Shown here one piece after another: positions 26,120 through 34,478 of a stretch of DNA of 41,522 nucleotides (within the stretch, counting starts at the first letter, position 1; each line of letters starts with the position of its first letter). A program made the translations under genes and the position numbers. This DNA comes from Devosia sp. (GTDB lineage Bacteria; Pseudomonadota; Alphaproteobacteria; Rhizobiales; Devosiaceae). The stretch spans positions 1-41,522 of the forward strand of contig NZ_JAUYGL010000141.1 in assembly GCF_030689745.1 (NCBI RefSeq), in the 5' to 3' direction. Below the pieces are notes generated by a model. The model was not told the origin of the DNA. It was given only the letters and a program-made list of their open reading frames with translations, and ran no database searches.

Positions 26120-26749
26120 ATGAAGACCATCCTCGCCTTTGGCGACAGCCTGACCTGGGGCTTTTCTCCCAAGGGCGGCCGGCATGATTATGCCGACCGT
26201 TGGCCATCCGTACTGGAGGCCGGGCTTGGCGAGGCACGGGTGATCGCCGAGGGGCTCAACGGCCGGACCACCGCTTCCGACGACTGGACCGTGGCGTCGG
26301 ACCGCAATGGAGCACGGGTGCTGCCGACGTTGCTCGATACGCATCAGCCGCTTGATCTCGTCGTCATCATGCTTGGCAGCAATGACATCAAGACCTTCGT
26401 CACCGGCTCGGCCTTCGCGGCCGCCAATGGCATGAAGCGGCTCGCCGAAATCGTCCGTACCTTCCCATATGGCTATGGTGACGCGCCGCAAGTGCTGCTG
26501 GTGGCGCCGCCGCTGACCGTGCCATCGCCGCGCAATGCAGTGCCGGCCAGCGTCTCACCGCGCAGCGCCGATGATGCCCTGTTCGATCACTACTATTCCC
26601 AGACGGCAAGCGACCTCGGCGTCGGCTACTTCAATGCGGCTTCGGTCGCCACGGCCTCGCCCATCGACGGGGTCCATCTCGACGCGGCCAATACGCGCGC
26701 CATCGGCGAGGGACTGATCCCTGTCGTCAAATCCATGCTGGGTCTATGA
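26120..26749 (+). CDS. SGNH/GDSL family hydrolase (arylesterase-like)
   Basis: This is a 209-residue hydrolase of the SGNH fold. Block I is FGDSLTWG with catalytic S10, block III is LGSNDIK (oxyanion Asn), and block V DGVHLD gives D183 and H186. NGRTTA near residue 53 fits the block II position. There is no signal peptide, so it should be cytosolic. Close relatives are arylesterases, acyl-CoA thioesterases and carbohydrate esterases; the substrate is not predictable. The ATG at 26120 follows GGGGAGGG. It sits between pdhC and lpdA, as I recall for several other Rhizobiales, which hints at a housekeeping role linked to acyl groups. Confidence 0.9.
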   Translation: MKTILAFGDSLTWGFSPKGGRHDYADRWPSVLEAGLGEARVIAEGLNGRTTASDDWTVASDRNGARVLPTLLDTHQPLDLVVIMLGSNDIKTFVTGSAFAAANGMKRLAEIVRTFPYGYGDAPQVLLVAPPLTVPSPRNAVPASVSPRSADDALFDHYYSQTASDLGVGYFNAASVATASPIDGVHLDAANTRAIGEGLIPVVKSMLGL

Positions 26750-26779
26750 CCCGCTTCATCGACCATTCTGGAGGCCCAA

Positions 26780-28219
26780 ATGGCTGACCAATACGACCTT
26801 CTCGTTATCGGCGCCGGTCCCGGCGGCTATATTGCGGCCATTCGCGGCGCGCAATTGGGCATGAAGGTAGGCATTATCGAGCGCGAGCACATGGCCGGCA
26901 TCTGCTCCAACTGGGGCTGCATTCCCACCAAGGCGCTGCTGCGGACGGCCGAGATCTACGGCCATATGAGCCACGCCAAGGACTATGGGCTGACTGCTGA
27001 CAAATTCGGCTTCGATCTGGACGGTGTCGTCAAACGCTCGCGCGACATTGCGGCGCAGATGAACAATGGCGTCCAGTTCCTGATGAAGAAGAACAAGGTC
27101 GACATCATCTGGGGCGAGGCGGTGATCACCAAGCCCGGTGAAGTCAAGGTTGCGCCGACCAGGAAGACCATTGTGCAACCCCAGGGGCCGGTGCCAAAAA
27201 AGCCATTGGGTGAGGGCACTTACAAGGCCAAGAACATCATCATCGCGACGGGCGCGCGCCCCCGTGTGCTGCCGGGCATTGAGCCCGATGGCGACAAGAT
27301 CTGGACCTATTTCGAGGCGATGAAGCCCGCCGTCATGCCCAAATCACTTGTGGTGATGGGCTCGGGTGCCATCGGCGTCGAGTTCGCCTCCTTCTACCGC
27401 TCGATGGGTGCCGAAGTGACGATCATCGAGCTGCTGCCGCAGATCATGCCGGTGGAGGATGCCGAGATTTCGGCGTTGGCCCGCAAGCGGCTGGAGAAGC
27501 GCGGCATCAAGATACTGACCGATACCAAGGTGACGAAAGTCGAAAAGACCAAGGACGGTGTCACCGCCCATGTCGAACTCAAGGACGGCAAGACGCAGCA
27601 GATTTCCGGCGACAAGCTGATCTCGGCGGTTGGCGTGATGTGCAATATTGAGGGCATTGGTCTTGAGACGGTCGGGGTGAAAACCGAGCGCGGCGCCATC
27701 GTCATCGATGACTATGGCCAGACCAGCGTTGCGGGCATCTGGGCGATTGGCGACGTCGCCGGTCCACCCATGCTGGCGCACAAGGCCGAGCATGAAGCGG
27801 TAATCACCGTGGAAAAGATCGCCGGCATGAAGGTGCACGGCCTGAACAAGCTGCTGGTGCCCGGCTGCACCTATTGTGAACCGCAGGTGGCCAGCGTCGG
27901 CCTGACCGAAGCCAAGGCCAAGGAAGCCGGGCGCGAGATCAAGGTGGGTCGCTTCCCCTTCATCGGCAATGGGAAGGCGATCGCGCTGGGCGAACCGGAC
28001 GGACTGGTCAAAACCATCTTTGACGCCAAGACCGGCGAACTGCTCGGCGCGCACATGGTTGGTGCGGAAGTAACGGAATTGATCCAGGGCTTTGTGGTGG
28101 CGATGAATCTGGAAACCACCGAGGAAGAACTGATGCACACAATCTTCCCGCATCCCACGCTGAGCGAGACGATGAAGGAAAGCGTGCTGGACGCCTATGG
28201 TCGCGCGCTGAACATGTAG
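26780..28219 (+). CDS. lpdA: Dihydrolipoamide dehydrogenase (E3)
   Basis: E3 is the flavoprotein that reoxidises dihydrolipoyl groups of E2 with NAD. It is 479 residues. The FAD-binding GAGPGG is at residues 11-16, the redox disulfide is C42-C47 in CSNWGC, the NAD-binding GSGAIGVEFASF follows at about 193, and H458 with E463 in HPTLSE forms the active-site dyad of the dimer interface. The GIC-SNWGC form with a small insertion near residue 130 (KTIVQPQGPVPKKPLGEG) is typical of the E3 belonging to alphaproteobacterial pyruvate dehydrogenase rather than the 2-oxoglutarate complex. The start ATG follows GGAGG. Confidence 0.97.
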   Translation: MADQYDLLVIGAGPGGYIAAIRGAQLGMKVGIIEREHMAGICSNWGCIPTKALLRTAEIYGHMSHAKDYGLTADKFGFDLDGVVKRSRDIAAQMNNGVQFLMKKNKVDIIWGEAVITKPGEVKVAPTRKTIVQPQGPVPKKPLGEGTYKAKNIIIATGARPRVLPGIEPDGDKIWTYFEAMKPAVMPKSLVVMGSGAIGVEFASFYRSMGAEVTIIELLPQIMPVEDAEISALARKRLEKRGIKILTDTKVTKVEKTKDGVTAHVELKDGKTQQISGDKLISAVGVMCNIEGIGLETVGVKTERGAIVIDDYGQTSVAGIWAIGDVAGPPMLAHKAEHEAVITVEKIAGMKVHGLNKLLVPGCTYCEPQVASVGLTEAKAKEAGREIKVGRFPFIGNGKAIALGEPDGLVKTIFDAKTGELLGAHMVGAEVTELIQGFVVAMNLETTEEELMHTIFPHPTLSETMKESVLDAYGRALNM

Positions 28220-28419
28220 CGAAGGCCGGGGCACGATCAGTGCACAGGTTTTCAACAGGTTATCCACAGGTGCCAGCCCAATGGCAGCGTCGGAAAGCTT
28301 TGTGATCACAGCGGTCTCGGGGTTGGTTGTCCCCGAAGTTCGCGGTTTCGCACAGCCAGGACTGACAGCACCTCAGTGGAGGTCTGGATGGGGATGCAAC
28401 GCAACACGGAGATGACGCT
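28220..28419 (+). other. Intergenic region with a DnaA-box match
   Basis: This 200-base region follows lpdA. It carries TTATCCACA at 28260-28268, a perfect match to the DnaA box consensus, inside a short series of ACAGGT repeats, with a weaker box-like TTTTCAACA just before it. A 6-bp hairpin (28317-28322 and 28331-28336) follows. It presumably contains the promoter for the two small membrane protein genes. I see no gene in it. Confidence 0.5.
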
Positions 28420-28677
28420 ATGACTGTCGGTATGCAGGAACTGCTTATTTTCCTCGCCATTGGCCTCGTGGCCGGGTGGTTGGCCGGACTGGTGCTGGGC
28501 GGCGGCGGTCTGCTGCGCAATCTGATCGTCGGGGTGATCGGTGCCTTTGTCGGCGGCTGGCTGCTCTCGGTGGCCAATATTTCACTGCCGATCGGCAATA
28601 TGCTGCTCAGCCAGATCATCACCGCCACAATTGGTGCCCTGGTGGTGATTCTGGTGGCGCGGTTGATCACGCGGTAG
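28420..28677 (+). CDS. GlsB/YeaQ/YmgE family stress-response membrane protein (copy 1)
   Basis: This is an 85-residue membrane protein of the transglycosylase-associated family (PF04226), with three hydrophobic helices and glycine-rich turns (LVAGWLAGLVLGGGGLLRN, GVIGAFVGGWLL, TATIGALVVILVARLI). The family is linked to general stress in enterobacteria but its biochemical role is unknown. The ATG at 28420 follows GGAG with a 9-base spacer. A paralogue of the same length follows about 110 bases downstream, so this is a tandem duplication. Confidence 0.9.
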   Translation: MTVGMQELLIFLAIGLVAGWLAGLVLGGGGLLRNLIVGVIGAFVGGWLLSVANISLPIGNMLLSQIITATIGALVVILVARLITR

Positions 28678-28786
28678 AGGGCGGGACCTTGAAGCCTGAC
28701 CTGTGCGTGGCAATATCACGCGGACAACGTCAGGGGGACTGAAGATGGCACTACCGGAACGACAAACCACGGGCAGGGGCTTTACG

Positions 28787-29044
28787 ATGGGCGACACCAA
28801 TAATCGATCAATGCTGATGTTCATCGGTATCGGGCTGGTTGCCGGGTTTCTGGCCAGCCTTGTGGTGGGCGGCGGCGGCTTGATCACCTATCTGGTGAGC
28901 GGCCTGGTCGGCTCGTTTGTCGGGGGCTATCTGTTTTCGGCGCTGGGGATCAATTTGGGCATCAGCAATGCACTGGTGCGGCAAATTGTAACTTCCACGA
29001 TTGGCGCCATCATAGTCGTGCTATTGGCACGGTTGATTGCATAG
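28787..29044 (+). CDS. GlsB/YeaQ/YmgE family stress-response membrane protein (copy 2)
   Basis: This is a second 85-residue member of the same membrane family, sharing the layout LVAGFLASLVVGGGGLITYLVSG, VGSFVGGYLFSALGI and STIGAIIVVLLARLIA. I chose the ATG at 28787 because it gives the same length and alignment as the first copy. ATGs at 28745 and 28703 would add 14 and 28 residues; the one at 28745 has a G-rich stretch upstream and cannot be excluded. The copies are clearly diverged, so the duplication is not recent. lipA begins 15 bases after its stop. Confidence 0.88.
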   Translation: MGDTNNRSMLMFIGIGLVAGFLASLVVGGGGLITYLVSGLVGSFVGGYLFSALGINLGISNALVRQIVTSTIGAIIVVLLARLIA

Positions 29045-29059
29045 AAGTCAGGACATCCC

Positions 29060-30013
29060 GTGGTCACTCTGATCGACACCTCAGCGCTCAAGCCCCGTCA
29101 CCCGGAAAAGGCGAATCGGCCTGACAGCGTAGTGTTGCGCAAGCCGGACTGGATCCGCGTTCGAGCGCCAGGGTCGCCCGTGTACAAGGAAACCCAGGCC
29201 ATTGTGCGCGAGCACGGGCTGGTGACGGTGTGCGAGGAAGCCGGCTGCCCCAATATCGGTGAGTGCTGGAGCAAGAAGCACGCGACCATGATGATCATGG
29301 GCGAAATCTGCACCCGCGCCTGCGCCTTCTGCAATGTCCGCACCGGCATGCCGGGGCCGCTGGACCCCAGGGAACCCGAAAACGTCGCCAACGGGGTCGA
29401 GAAGCTCGGACTGCAGCATGTGGTGATCACCTCGGTGGATCGTGATGACCTGGCCGATGGCGGGGCACAGCATTTTGCCGATGTGATCCTGGCGATCCGG
29501 GCGCGTAACCCGAAAACCACCATTGAAGTGCTGACGCCGGATTTCCTGCGCAAGCCTGGGGCCCTGGAGATTGTGGTGGCGGCCAAACCGGACGTGTTCA
29601 ACCACAATCTGGAAACCGTGCCGTCGAAATATCTCAAAGTGCGCCCCGGCGCGCGCTACTTCCATTCGATCCGGCTGCTGCAAAAGGTCAAGGAACTCGA
29701 CCCCACCATGTTCACCAAATCGGGCATCATGGTGGGCTTGGGCGAAGAGCGGAATGAAGTGCTGCAATTGATGGATGATTTGCGTTCGGCCGAGGTGGAT
29801 TTTCTGACGATCGGGCAATATTTGCAGCCCACCAAAAAGCACACACCGCTGATCCGCTTCGTGACGCCCGATGAGTTCAAGTCGTTCGCAACTGTAGCAA
29901 CGGCCAAGGGCTTTTCATTGGTGTCTTCCAGCCCGCTGACCCGCTCGTCGCACCATGCCGGCGAAGATTTTGCTGCGCTCAAGGCAGCGCGGATGGCTAA
30001 GCTCGGTCACTGA
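29060..30013 (+). CDS. lipA: Lipoyl synthase
   Basis: LipA is a radical SAM enzyme that inserts two sulfur atoms into protein-bound octanoyl groups to make lipoate, the cofactor of PdhB and PdhC here. It is 317 residues. The auxiliary cluster cysteines are C58, C63 and C69 ([12 protein letters not shown]), the radical SAM cluster cysteines are C84, C88 and C91 (CTRACAFC), and RSSHHAG near the C-terminus carries the conserved Ser ligand. The start is a GTG at 29060. The stop overlaps the next gene as TGATG. Confidence 0.97.
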   Translation: MVTLIDTSALKPRHPEKANRPDSVVLRKPDWIRVRAPGSPVYKETQAIVREHGLVTVCEEAGCPNIGECWSKKHATMMIMGEICTRACAFCNVRTGMPGPLDPREPENVANGVEKLGLQHVVITSVDRDDLADGGAQHFADVILAIRARNPKTTIEVLTPDFLRKPGALEIVVAAKPDVFNHNLETVPSKYLKVRPGARYFHSIRLLQKVKELDPTMFTKSGIMVGLGEERNEVLQLMDDLRSAEVDFLTIGQYLQPTKKHTPLIRFVTPDEFKSFATVATAKGFSLVSSSPLTRSSHHAGEDFAALKAARMAKLGH

Positions 30014-30456
30014 TGAAGCGATACTTTGAACGGCATGTGTCCCATTTGCCGCAGCGCATGTTCGAGATCGTCGCCGATCTCGGCGACTATCCCCGCTTCA
30101 TCCCCAACTGCAGGGCGATGGAGGTGCGTCAGGCCCCAGGAGCGGGTGCGGCAGACATCAGACTGGCAAAAATGACCTTGGCTTTCGGGCCCATCACCCA
30201 AGCCTATACCAGCCGGGTTACGGCCGATCGGGAGGCGCTGACCATTCGGGCCACAGCAGTTGACGGTCCCTTTGCCTATCTCGACAGCGTCTGGCGGTTT
30301 GAGCCGGAAGGGATGGGGACGCGGGTGCGCTTCGAGATCGACTTCAAGATCTCCAATCCGTTTGTCGCCGCCGTGGCTGAGCCCGCCTTCGCGGCCAAGC
30401 AGGAACAGATCATGCAGGCATTCGTCGAAGAGGCAGACCGGCGCTTCGGCGCTTAG
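30013..30456 (+). CDS. Coq10/RatA-type START domain protein
   Basis: This is a 147-residue protein of the polyketide cyclase/START family, related to yeast Coq10 (ubiquinone binding) and E. coli RatA. Signatures are the N-terminal ERHVSHLPQRMFEIVADLGDYPRFIPNCRAM and the C-terminal FKISNPFVAAVAEPAF. In alphaproteobacteria this gene commonly follows lipA, and Coq10-like function in ubiquinone use is the usual suggestion. The toxin activity reported for RatA should not be assumed. The ATG overlaps the lipA stop by one base, so the two are translationally coupled. Confidence 0.9.
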   Translation: MKRYFERHVSHLPQRMFEIVADLGDYPRFIPNCRAMEVRQAPGAGAADIRLAKMTLAFGPITQAYTSRVTADREALTIRATAVDGPFAYLDSVWRFEPEGMGTRVRFEIDFKISNPFVAAVAEPAFAAKQEQIMQAFVEEADRRFGA

Positions 30457-30462
30457 CGGCAG

Positions 30463-30981
30463 TCAGTCATTCGTGCTGGTGAGCACCTCGATCACCAGCT
30501 CAAGTGCCGCGGCGACGCTGGCCTTGCGGATCTCGGCGCGACCAAGATCACCAAACGTGTGCTCGATGACCACGGTCGCCAATTCGGTTGAGACCGCGAT
30601 ATAGACCAGACCCACCGGCTTCTTCTCGGATCCGCCATCGGGCCCGGCAATGCCTGTCACCGCAACGGCATAATCGCAGTGCGCCGTGTTGCGGGCGCCG
30701 TCGGCCATGGCGCGGGCGACCTGATTGCTGACGGCGCCATAATCGCGGATCAGCCGGGCCTGCACATGGATCATGCGCGACTTGGCCTCATTGGCATAGG
30801 TGACGTAGCCACCGAAAAACGCCTCCGATGCACCCGGAATATCGGTCAGCGCGGCGGCAAGCATGCCGCCGGTGCAGCTTTCGGCGGTGACCATGGTCCG
30901 GTTGGCGTCGGTCAGCAGTTCGATGACACGGCGGGCCGCATCAGTGGTCGTGGCGGCAGCAGAAGCAGTTTTGCCTACCAT
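30463..30981 (-). CDS. CinA C-terminal domain protein (NMN amidohydrolase family)
   Basis: This is a 172-residue single-domain protein equal to the C-terminal domain of CinA (PncC type), which in other bacteria hydrolyses nicotinamide mononucleotide in NAD recycling. Characteristic segments are VTAESCTGGMLAAALTDIPGASEAFFGGYVTYANEAK and AVTGIAGPDGGSEKKPVGLVYIAV. It lacks the N-terminal MoCF-like domain of full-length CinA. The ATG at 30981 overlaps the ispDF stop (TGATG). It ends 6 bases from the convergent Coq10-type gene. Confidence 0.94.
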   Translation of the reverse strand: MVGKTASAAATTTDAARRVIELLTDANRTMVTAESCTGGMLAAALTDIPGASEAFFGGYVTYANEAKSRMIHVQARLIRDYGAVSNQVARAMADGARNTAHCDYAVAVTGIAGPDGGSEKKPVGLVYIAVSTELATVVIEHTFGDLGRAEIRKASVAAALELVIEVLTSTND

Positions 30982-32171
30982 CAATCGACCCTCGGCACTT
31001 CGATGCTGGCACTGGCCATAGCCACGATCCCCTCCTGGCGCCCGACGAAGCCGAGCTTCTCGCTTGTTGTTGCCTTGATGGCGACGCGCGCGGGCGCAAT
31101 CCCCAGGGTCTCGGCGATCACAGCCCGCATGGCGGGTGCGTGTGGAGCGATCTTCGGCTCTTCGCAGACGATTGTCACGTCGAGATTGACGATCCGACCC
31201 TGCGCCTTGGCGACCAGTCCGCCGGCGTGCTTGAGGAAGATGGTGGAGGCAGCGCCTTTCCACTGCATGTCGGAAGGGGGAAAGTGCACGCCAATGTCGC
31301 CTGCACCAATGGCGCCATAGATGGCGTCGGTCAGGGCATGCAGCGCAACATCGGAATCGGAATGCCCGTTCAACCGGGCCTTGTGGGCAATACGGACGCC
31401 GCCAAGCCAGATATGGTCGCCAGGCTCGAACGAGTGCACGTCATAGCCGGTGCCAATGCGCGTTTCCATGACGTGATCTCCAGACAAGATGCGTTCGGCC
31501 CGCGCGAAATCGCCGGGATAGGTCAATTTGAGGTTGTTGGGATCGCCCTTGACCATGGCCACCCCGAGCCCGGCCCATTCGGCAATCTCCGCATCATCGG
31601 TGAATTGTCGCCGGATGGTGGCGGCGCGCATATGAGCCGAAAAAATCTGTCCGAAGCGGAAGCCTTGCGGCGTCTGGGCCGCGAATAATTGCTGGCGGTC
31701 CTCGGTGGCGGCGATCTGGGTGCCATCGGATGACCGCTTGATGGTATCGGTGACGGCAAGAGTGGGCAGGGCGCCGTCATACCGGGCTAACGCGGTGATG
31801 ACGTCGCTGATGAGCTTTGGGGTGGCGAAGGGGCGTGCAGCGTCCTGAATGAGCACCAGGTCGGGTCGAGCGGGTGCCAGCGCCTTGAGACCGGCCAATA
31901 CCGAGGCCTGGCGATTGTCGCCGCCGATTACGGGCGGCAGCAGCCGATCATCCACCAGATTGAGCGCCGCGTAACGGTCGGCATGATCGGGGTGGATCAC
32001 CGCCACCACGCTGGTGATCTCGGGCACCGCGAGAAAGGCGCCAACCGTTCGGGTGAGCGTGGGAACGCCGCCAAGCGGGCGATACTGTTTCGGATCGGGA
32101 GCAGTATGAGCATTGGCGCGCTCGCCTTTACCTGCGGCGACGATGATAACGGCAATGGATTTTGAGCGCAT
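30981..32171 (-). CDS. ispDF: Bifunctional IspD/IspF enzyme of the MEP isoprenoid pathway
   Basis: This fused enzyme makes CDP-methylerythritol (IspD) and later cyclises its phosphorylated form to MEcPP (IspF). It is 396 residues, the usual size. The IspD half (about 1-225) starts IAVIIVAAGKGERA with PKQYRPLGG, the nucleotidyltransferase signature. The IspF half (about 238-396) begins GTGYDVHSF with metal-binding Asp and His, then NGHSDSDVALHALTDAI, and ends with KATTSEKLGFVGR. The ATG at 32171 gives the normal start; the frame continues upstream to 32447 without homology. It is divergent from dusB. Confidence 0.96.
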   Translation of the reverse strand: MRSKSIAVIIVAAGKGERANAHTAPDPKQYRPLGGVPTLTRTVGAFLAVPEITSVVAVIHPDHADRYAALNLVDDRLLPPVIGGDNRQASVLAGLKALAPARPDLVLIQDAARPFATPKLISDVITALARYDGALPTLAVTDTIKRSSDGTQIAATEDRQQLFAAQTPQGFRFGQIFSAHMRAATIRRQFTDDAEIAEWAGLGVAMVKGDPNNLKLTYPGDFARAERILSGDHVMETRIGTGYDVHSFEPGDHIWLGGVRIAHKARLNGHSDSDVALHALTDAIYGAIGAGDIGVHFPPSDMQWKGAASTIFLKHAGGLVAKAQGRIVNLDVTIVCEEPKIAPHAPAMRAVIAETLGIAPARVAIKATTSEKLGFVGRQEGIVAMASASIEVPRVD

Positions 32172-32334
32172 GGCAGCCAGGAACTCGGACAAGAAACAGT
32201 CACATTGGGATGGTCTAGCGTCGGCTCTCCCATGCGGCAAGTGCAGGGCTGCCGAACGGTGCGGGACTGAGAAAGCTATTGCGCCAGGATGGCGCTTGAC
32301 TATTATACAGGCATATTTCCGCCTTTGACCATTT
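32172..32334. promoter_or_regulatory. Divergent ispDF/dusB promoter region
   Basis: This region holds the promoters of ispDF and of the dusB-ntr operon. A perfect 6-bp hairpin GCGCCA-GGA-TGGCGC (32281-32295) is followed by the AT-rich TTGACTATTATACAGGCATA. A possible dusB promoter is TTGCGC (32279-32284) with TATTAT (32301-32306), 16 bases apart. This is a guess by eye. Confidence 0.35.
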
Positions 32335-33345
32335 ATGGGGCAGTTCGTGTCTGAAAATGCCTCCACATTGCGCATCGGGAACCATTCGGTCCACAACAAT
32401 GCCTTCTTGGCGCCAATGGCCGGCATTACCGATCTGGCATTCCGCAAGATGGCGGAGCGCTACGGCGCAGGCATGGTGGTTTCCGAGATGATCGCCAGCA
32501 CCGCGCTGGCTACCGGCAACAAGGATATGGCGCGCCGGCTGGGCAAGCCCCACCACTTGCCGCACATGGTGCAACTGGCTGGCTGCGAGGCTGAGTGGAT
32601 GACCCGCGGCGCCAAGCTGGCCCATGATGCCGGCGCCGACATTATCGATATCAATTTTGGCTGCCCTTCCAAGCGGGTGACCAATGGCTTTGCCGGGTCA
32701 GCGCTGATGCGGGTGCCCGACCACGCCATGACCCTGGCGGATGCCGTCGTGGCGGCGACGCCGCTACCGGTGACCATCAAGATGCGGCTGGGCTGGGACG
32801 ATGACAGCCTCAATGCCGCCGAGATGGCGCGGCGGGCCGTCGACGCAGGGGTGCAGATGATCTCGGTGCATGGCCGCACCCGGCAGCAATTCTACAAGGG
32901 CAGTGCGCGCTGGGAACTGGTGCGTGCCGTGGTAGAGGCCGTTGACGTGCCTGTGGTGGTCAATGGCGACATTGTGGACCTCGATGCGGCGCGCGAGGCG
33001 TTACAGCTATCGGGGGCAGCGGCGGTGATGCTGGGGCGGGGGGCGCAGGGGCAACCCTGGCGGGTCGGCCAGATTGGCGCGGCACTGGGTGGCAAGGTGC
33101 CCTTGGAGCAGCCGGGCGGCGCGGCGCTGGTGGCGCTGATCTGCGAGCAATATGAGGACATGCTGGTCGAATACGGCGTGGCCGTCGGCCTGCGGGCCGC
33201 GCGCAAGCATCTGGGTTGGTATCTGGCGGCAGCGGGTATTGATCTGGACAAGCCAACCCGCGCTGCGCTTCTCAATAACGACACCCCCGCCGCGGTACTC
33301 ACCATGATCGGCAACATTTTTTCAGACGACCGGAAGGCTGCATGA
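32335..33345 (+). CDS. dusB: tRNA-dihydrouridine synthase B (NifR3 family)
   Basis: DusB reduces uridine to dihydrouridine in the tRNA D-loop using FMN and NADPH. It is 336 residues. The TIM-barrel starts with AFLAPMAGITDLAFR, the catalytic cysteine is C110 in INFGCPSKRV, and VHGRTRQQFYKG carries the FMN/tRNA contact residues. The ATG at 32335 has no good ribosome site; a GTG at 32347 (giving a SENASTLRIG start) is preceded by GGGG and may be the true start. dusB (nifR3) leads the ntrB-ntrC operon, the classic alphaproteobacterial order. Its stop overlaps ntrB. Confidence 0.95.
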   Translation: MGQFVSENASTLRIGNHSVHNNAFLAPMAGITDLAFRKMAERYGAGMVVSEMIASTALATGNKDMARRLGKPHHLPHMVQLAGCEAEWMTRGAKLAHDAGADIIDINFGCPSKRVTNGFAGSALMRVPDHAMTLADAVVAATPLPVTIKMRLGWDDDSLNAAEMARRAVDAGVQMISVHGRTRQQFYKGSARWELVRAVVEAVDVPVVVNGDIVDLDAAREALQLSGAAAVMLGRGAQGQPWRVGQIGAALGGKVPLEQPGGAALVALICEQYEDMLVEYGVAVGLRAARKHLGWYLAAAGIDLDKPTRAALLNNDTPAAVLTMIGNIFSDDRKAA

Positions 33346-34478
33346 TGAGCGCAATTGAGGCCAAAGACGCGGCCATTTCGGTATCTGCCGCAGCGGTCAT
33401 TCAAGCCTTGCCCCAGCCGATCATCGTGTGCGGCGACGATCGGCAGATCGTTTTCGTCAACTATGCGGCTGAAGCGTTTTTTGGCGCCTCCCAGAGTGTG
33501 CTGATCCGCCATCGGCTCGACGATCTGATCGCCTTTGGTTCGCCCATTATCAGCCTGGTTGAAACCGTGGCGCTGCGGCGGTCCCCGATGACGGAGTATC
33601 GGGTGCTGGTGGGGTCGTCGCGGTTTGGCGATGAACGTATCGCCGACGTGTTCGCCAGCCCGCTGACCGACAATGACGGGGGAGTGGCGCTGCTGATCCA
33701 GGAACGGACCATGGCCGACAAGATCGACCGGCAGATGGTGTCGCGTGGCGCTGCACGGTCGGTGACGGGGCTCGCCTCGATGCTGGCACATGAGATCAAG
33801 AACCCGCTCTCGGGCATTCGCGGTGCGGCCCAATTGCTGGAGCAGACCGTGACCAGCGAGGAAATCCCGCTGGCCCGCCTGATCCGCGAGGAAACCGACC
33901 GGATCGTGCATCTGATCGACCGGGTGGAAGTGTTTGGCGATGAACGGCCGATGGAGCGCGAACCCATCAATATCCACGTCGTGCTGGACCGGGTGAAACT
34001 GCTGGCGCGCAATGGCGTGGCGCGCGGCATTGCCTTCTCGGAAGACTATGATCCATCGTTGCCACCGGTGCATGGCAACCGCGACCAGTTGATCCAGGTC
34101 TTCCTGAACCTGGTGAAGAACGCCTCGGAGTCCCTTGATCGGACACAGAATCCCGAGATCAAGTTCTCAACGGCGTTCCGGCCCGGCATTCGCATTGCGG
34201 TGACCGGCGTTTCCGAGCGTATATCGCTGCCGCTCGAAATCACCATCGAGGACAATGGTCCGGGTGTGCCAGCCGATATCCTGCCCTTCCTGTTTGATCC
34301 CTTTGTCACCACCAAGCAGAACGGCTCCGGCCTGGGTCTGGCGCTGGTCGCCAAGATTGTCGGCGACCATGGCGGGGTGATTGATTGTGACAGCCGGCCC
34401 GGCCGCACCAAATTCCGCATTCTACTACCCGTGGCGAGCGGTCCCGCCCAGAATTCACAAAAAGAGGGAATGGCATGA
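33342..34478 (+). CDS. ntrB: Nitrogen regulation sensor histidine kinase NtrB (GlnL)
   Basis: NtrB phosphorylates or dephosphorylates NtrC under control of the PII protein. It is 378 residues, cytosolic, without membrane helices. A PAS domain occupies about residues 15-125 ([30 protein letters not shown]). The phospho-acceptor His is in [18 protein letters not shown] (about residue 148), and the ATPase region includes [17 protein letters not shown] and [19 protein letters not shown] at 33342 offers two starts; the first overlaps the dusB stop by four bases. The stop overlaps ntrC as ATGA, so dusB, ntrB and ntrC are tightly coupled. Confidence 0.97.
   Translation: MMSAIEAKDAAISVSAAAVIQALPQPIIVCGDDRQIVFVNYAAEAFFGASQSVLIRHRLDDLIAFGSPIISLVETVALRRSPMTEYRVLVGSSRFGDERIADVFASPLTDNDGGVALLIQERTMADKIDRQMVSRGAARSVTGLASMLAHEIKNPLSGIRGAAQLLEQTVTSEEIPLARLIREETDRIVHLIDRVEVFGDERPMEREPINIHVVLDRVKLLARNGVARGIAFSEDYDPSLPPVHGNRDQLIQVFLNLVKNASESLDRTQNPEIKFSTAFRPGIRIAVTGVSERISLPLEITIEDNGPGVPADILPFLFDPFVTTKQNGSGLGLALVAKIVGDHGGVIDCDSRPGRTKFRILLPVASGPAQNSQKEGMA

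Noticed and set aside
28260..28268. Replication origin
   Set aside because: One perfect DnaA box and one weak one are not enough; there is no AT-rich unwinding region, and the neighbouring genes are not the usual origin genes.
27344..28309. 321-codon minus-strand frame opposite lpdA
   Set aside because: It is an antisense shadow of lpdA; no motif and no ribosome site of note.
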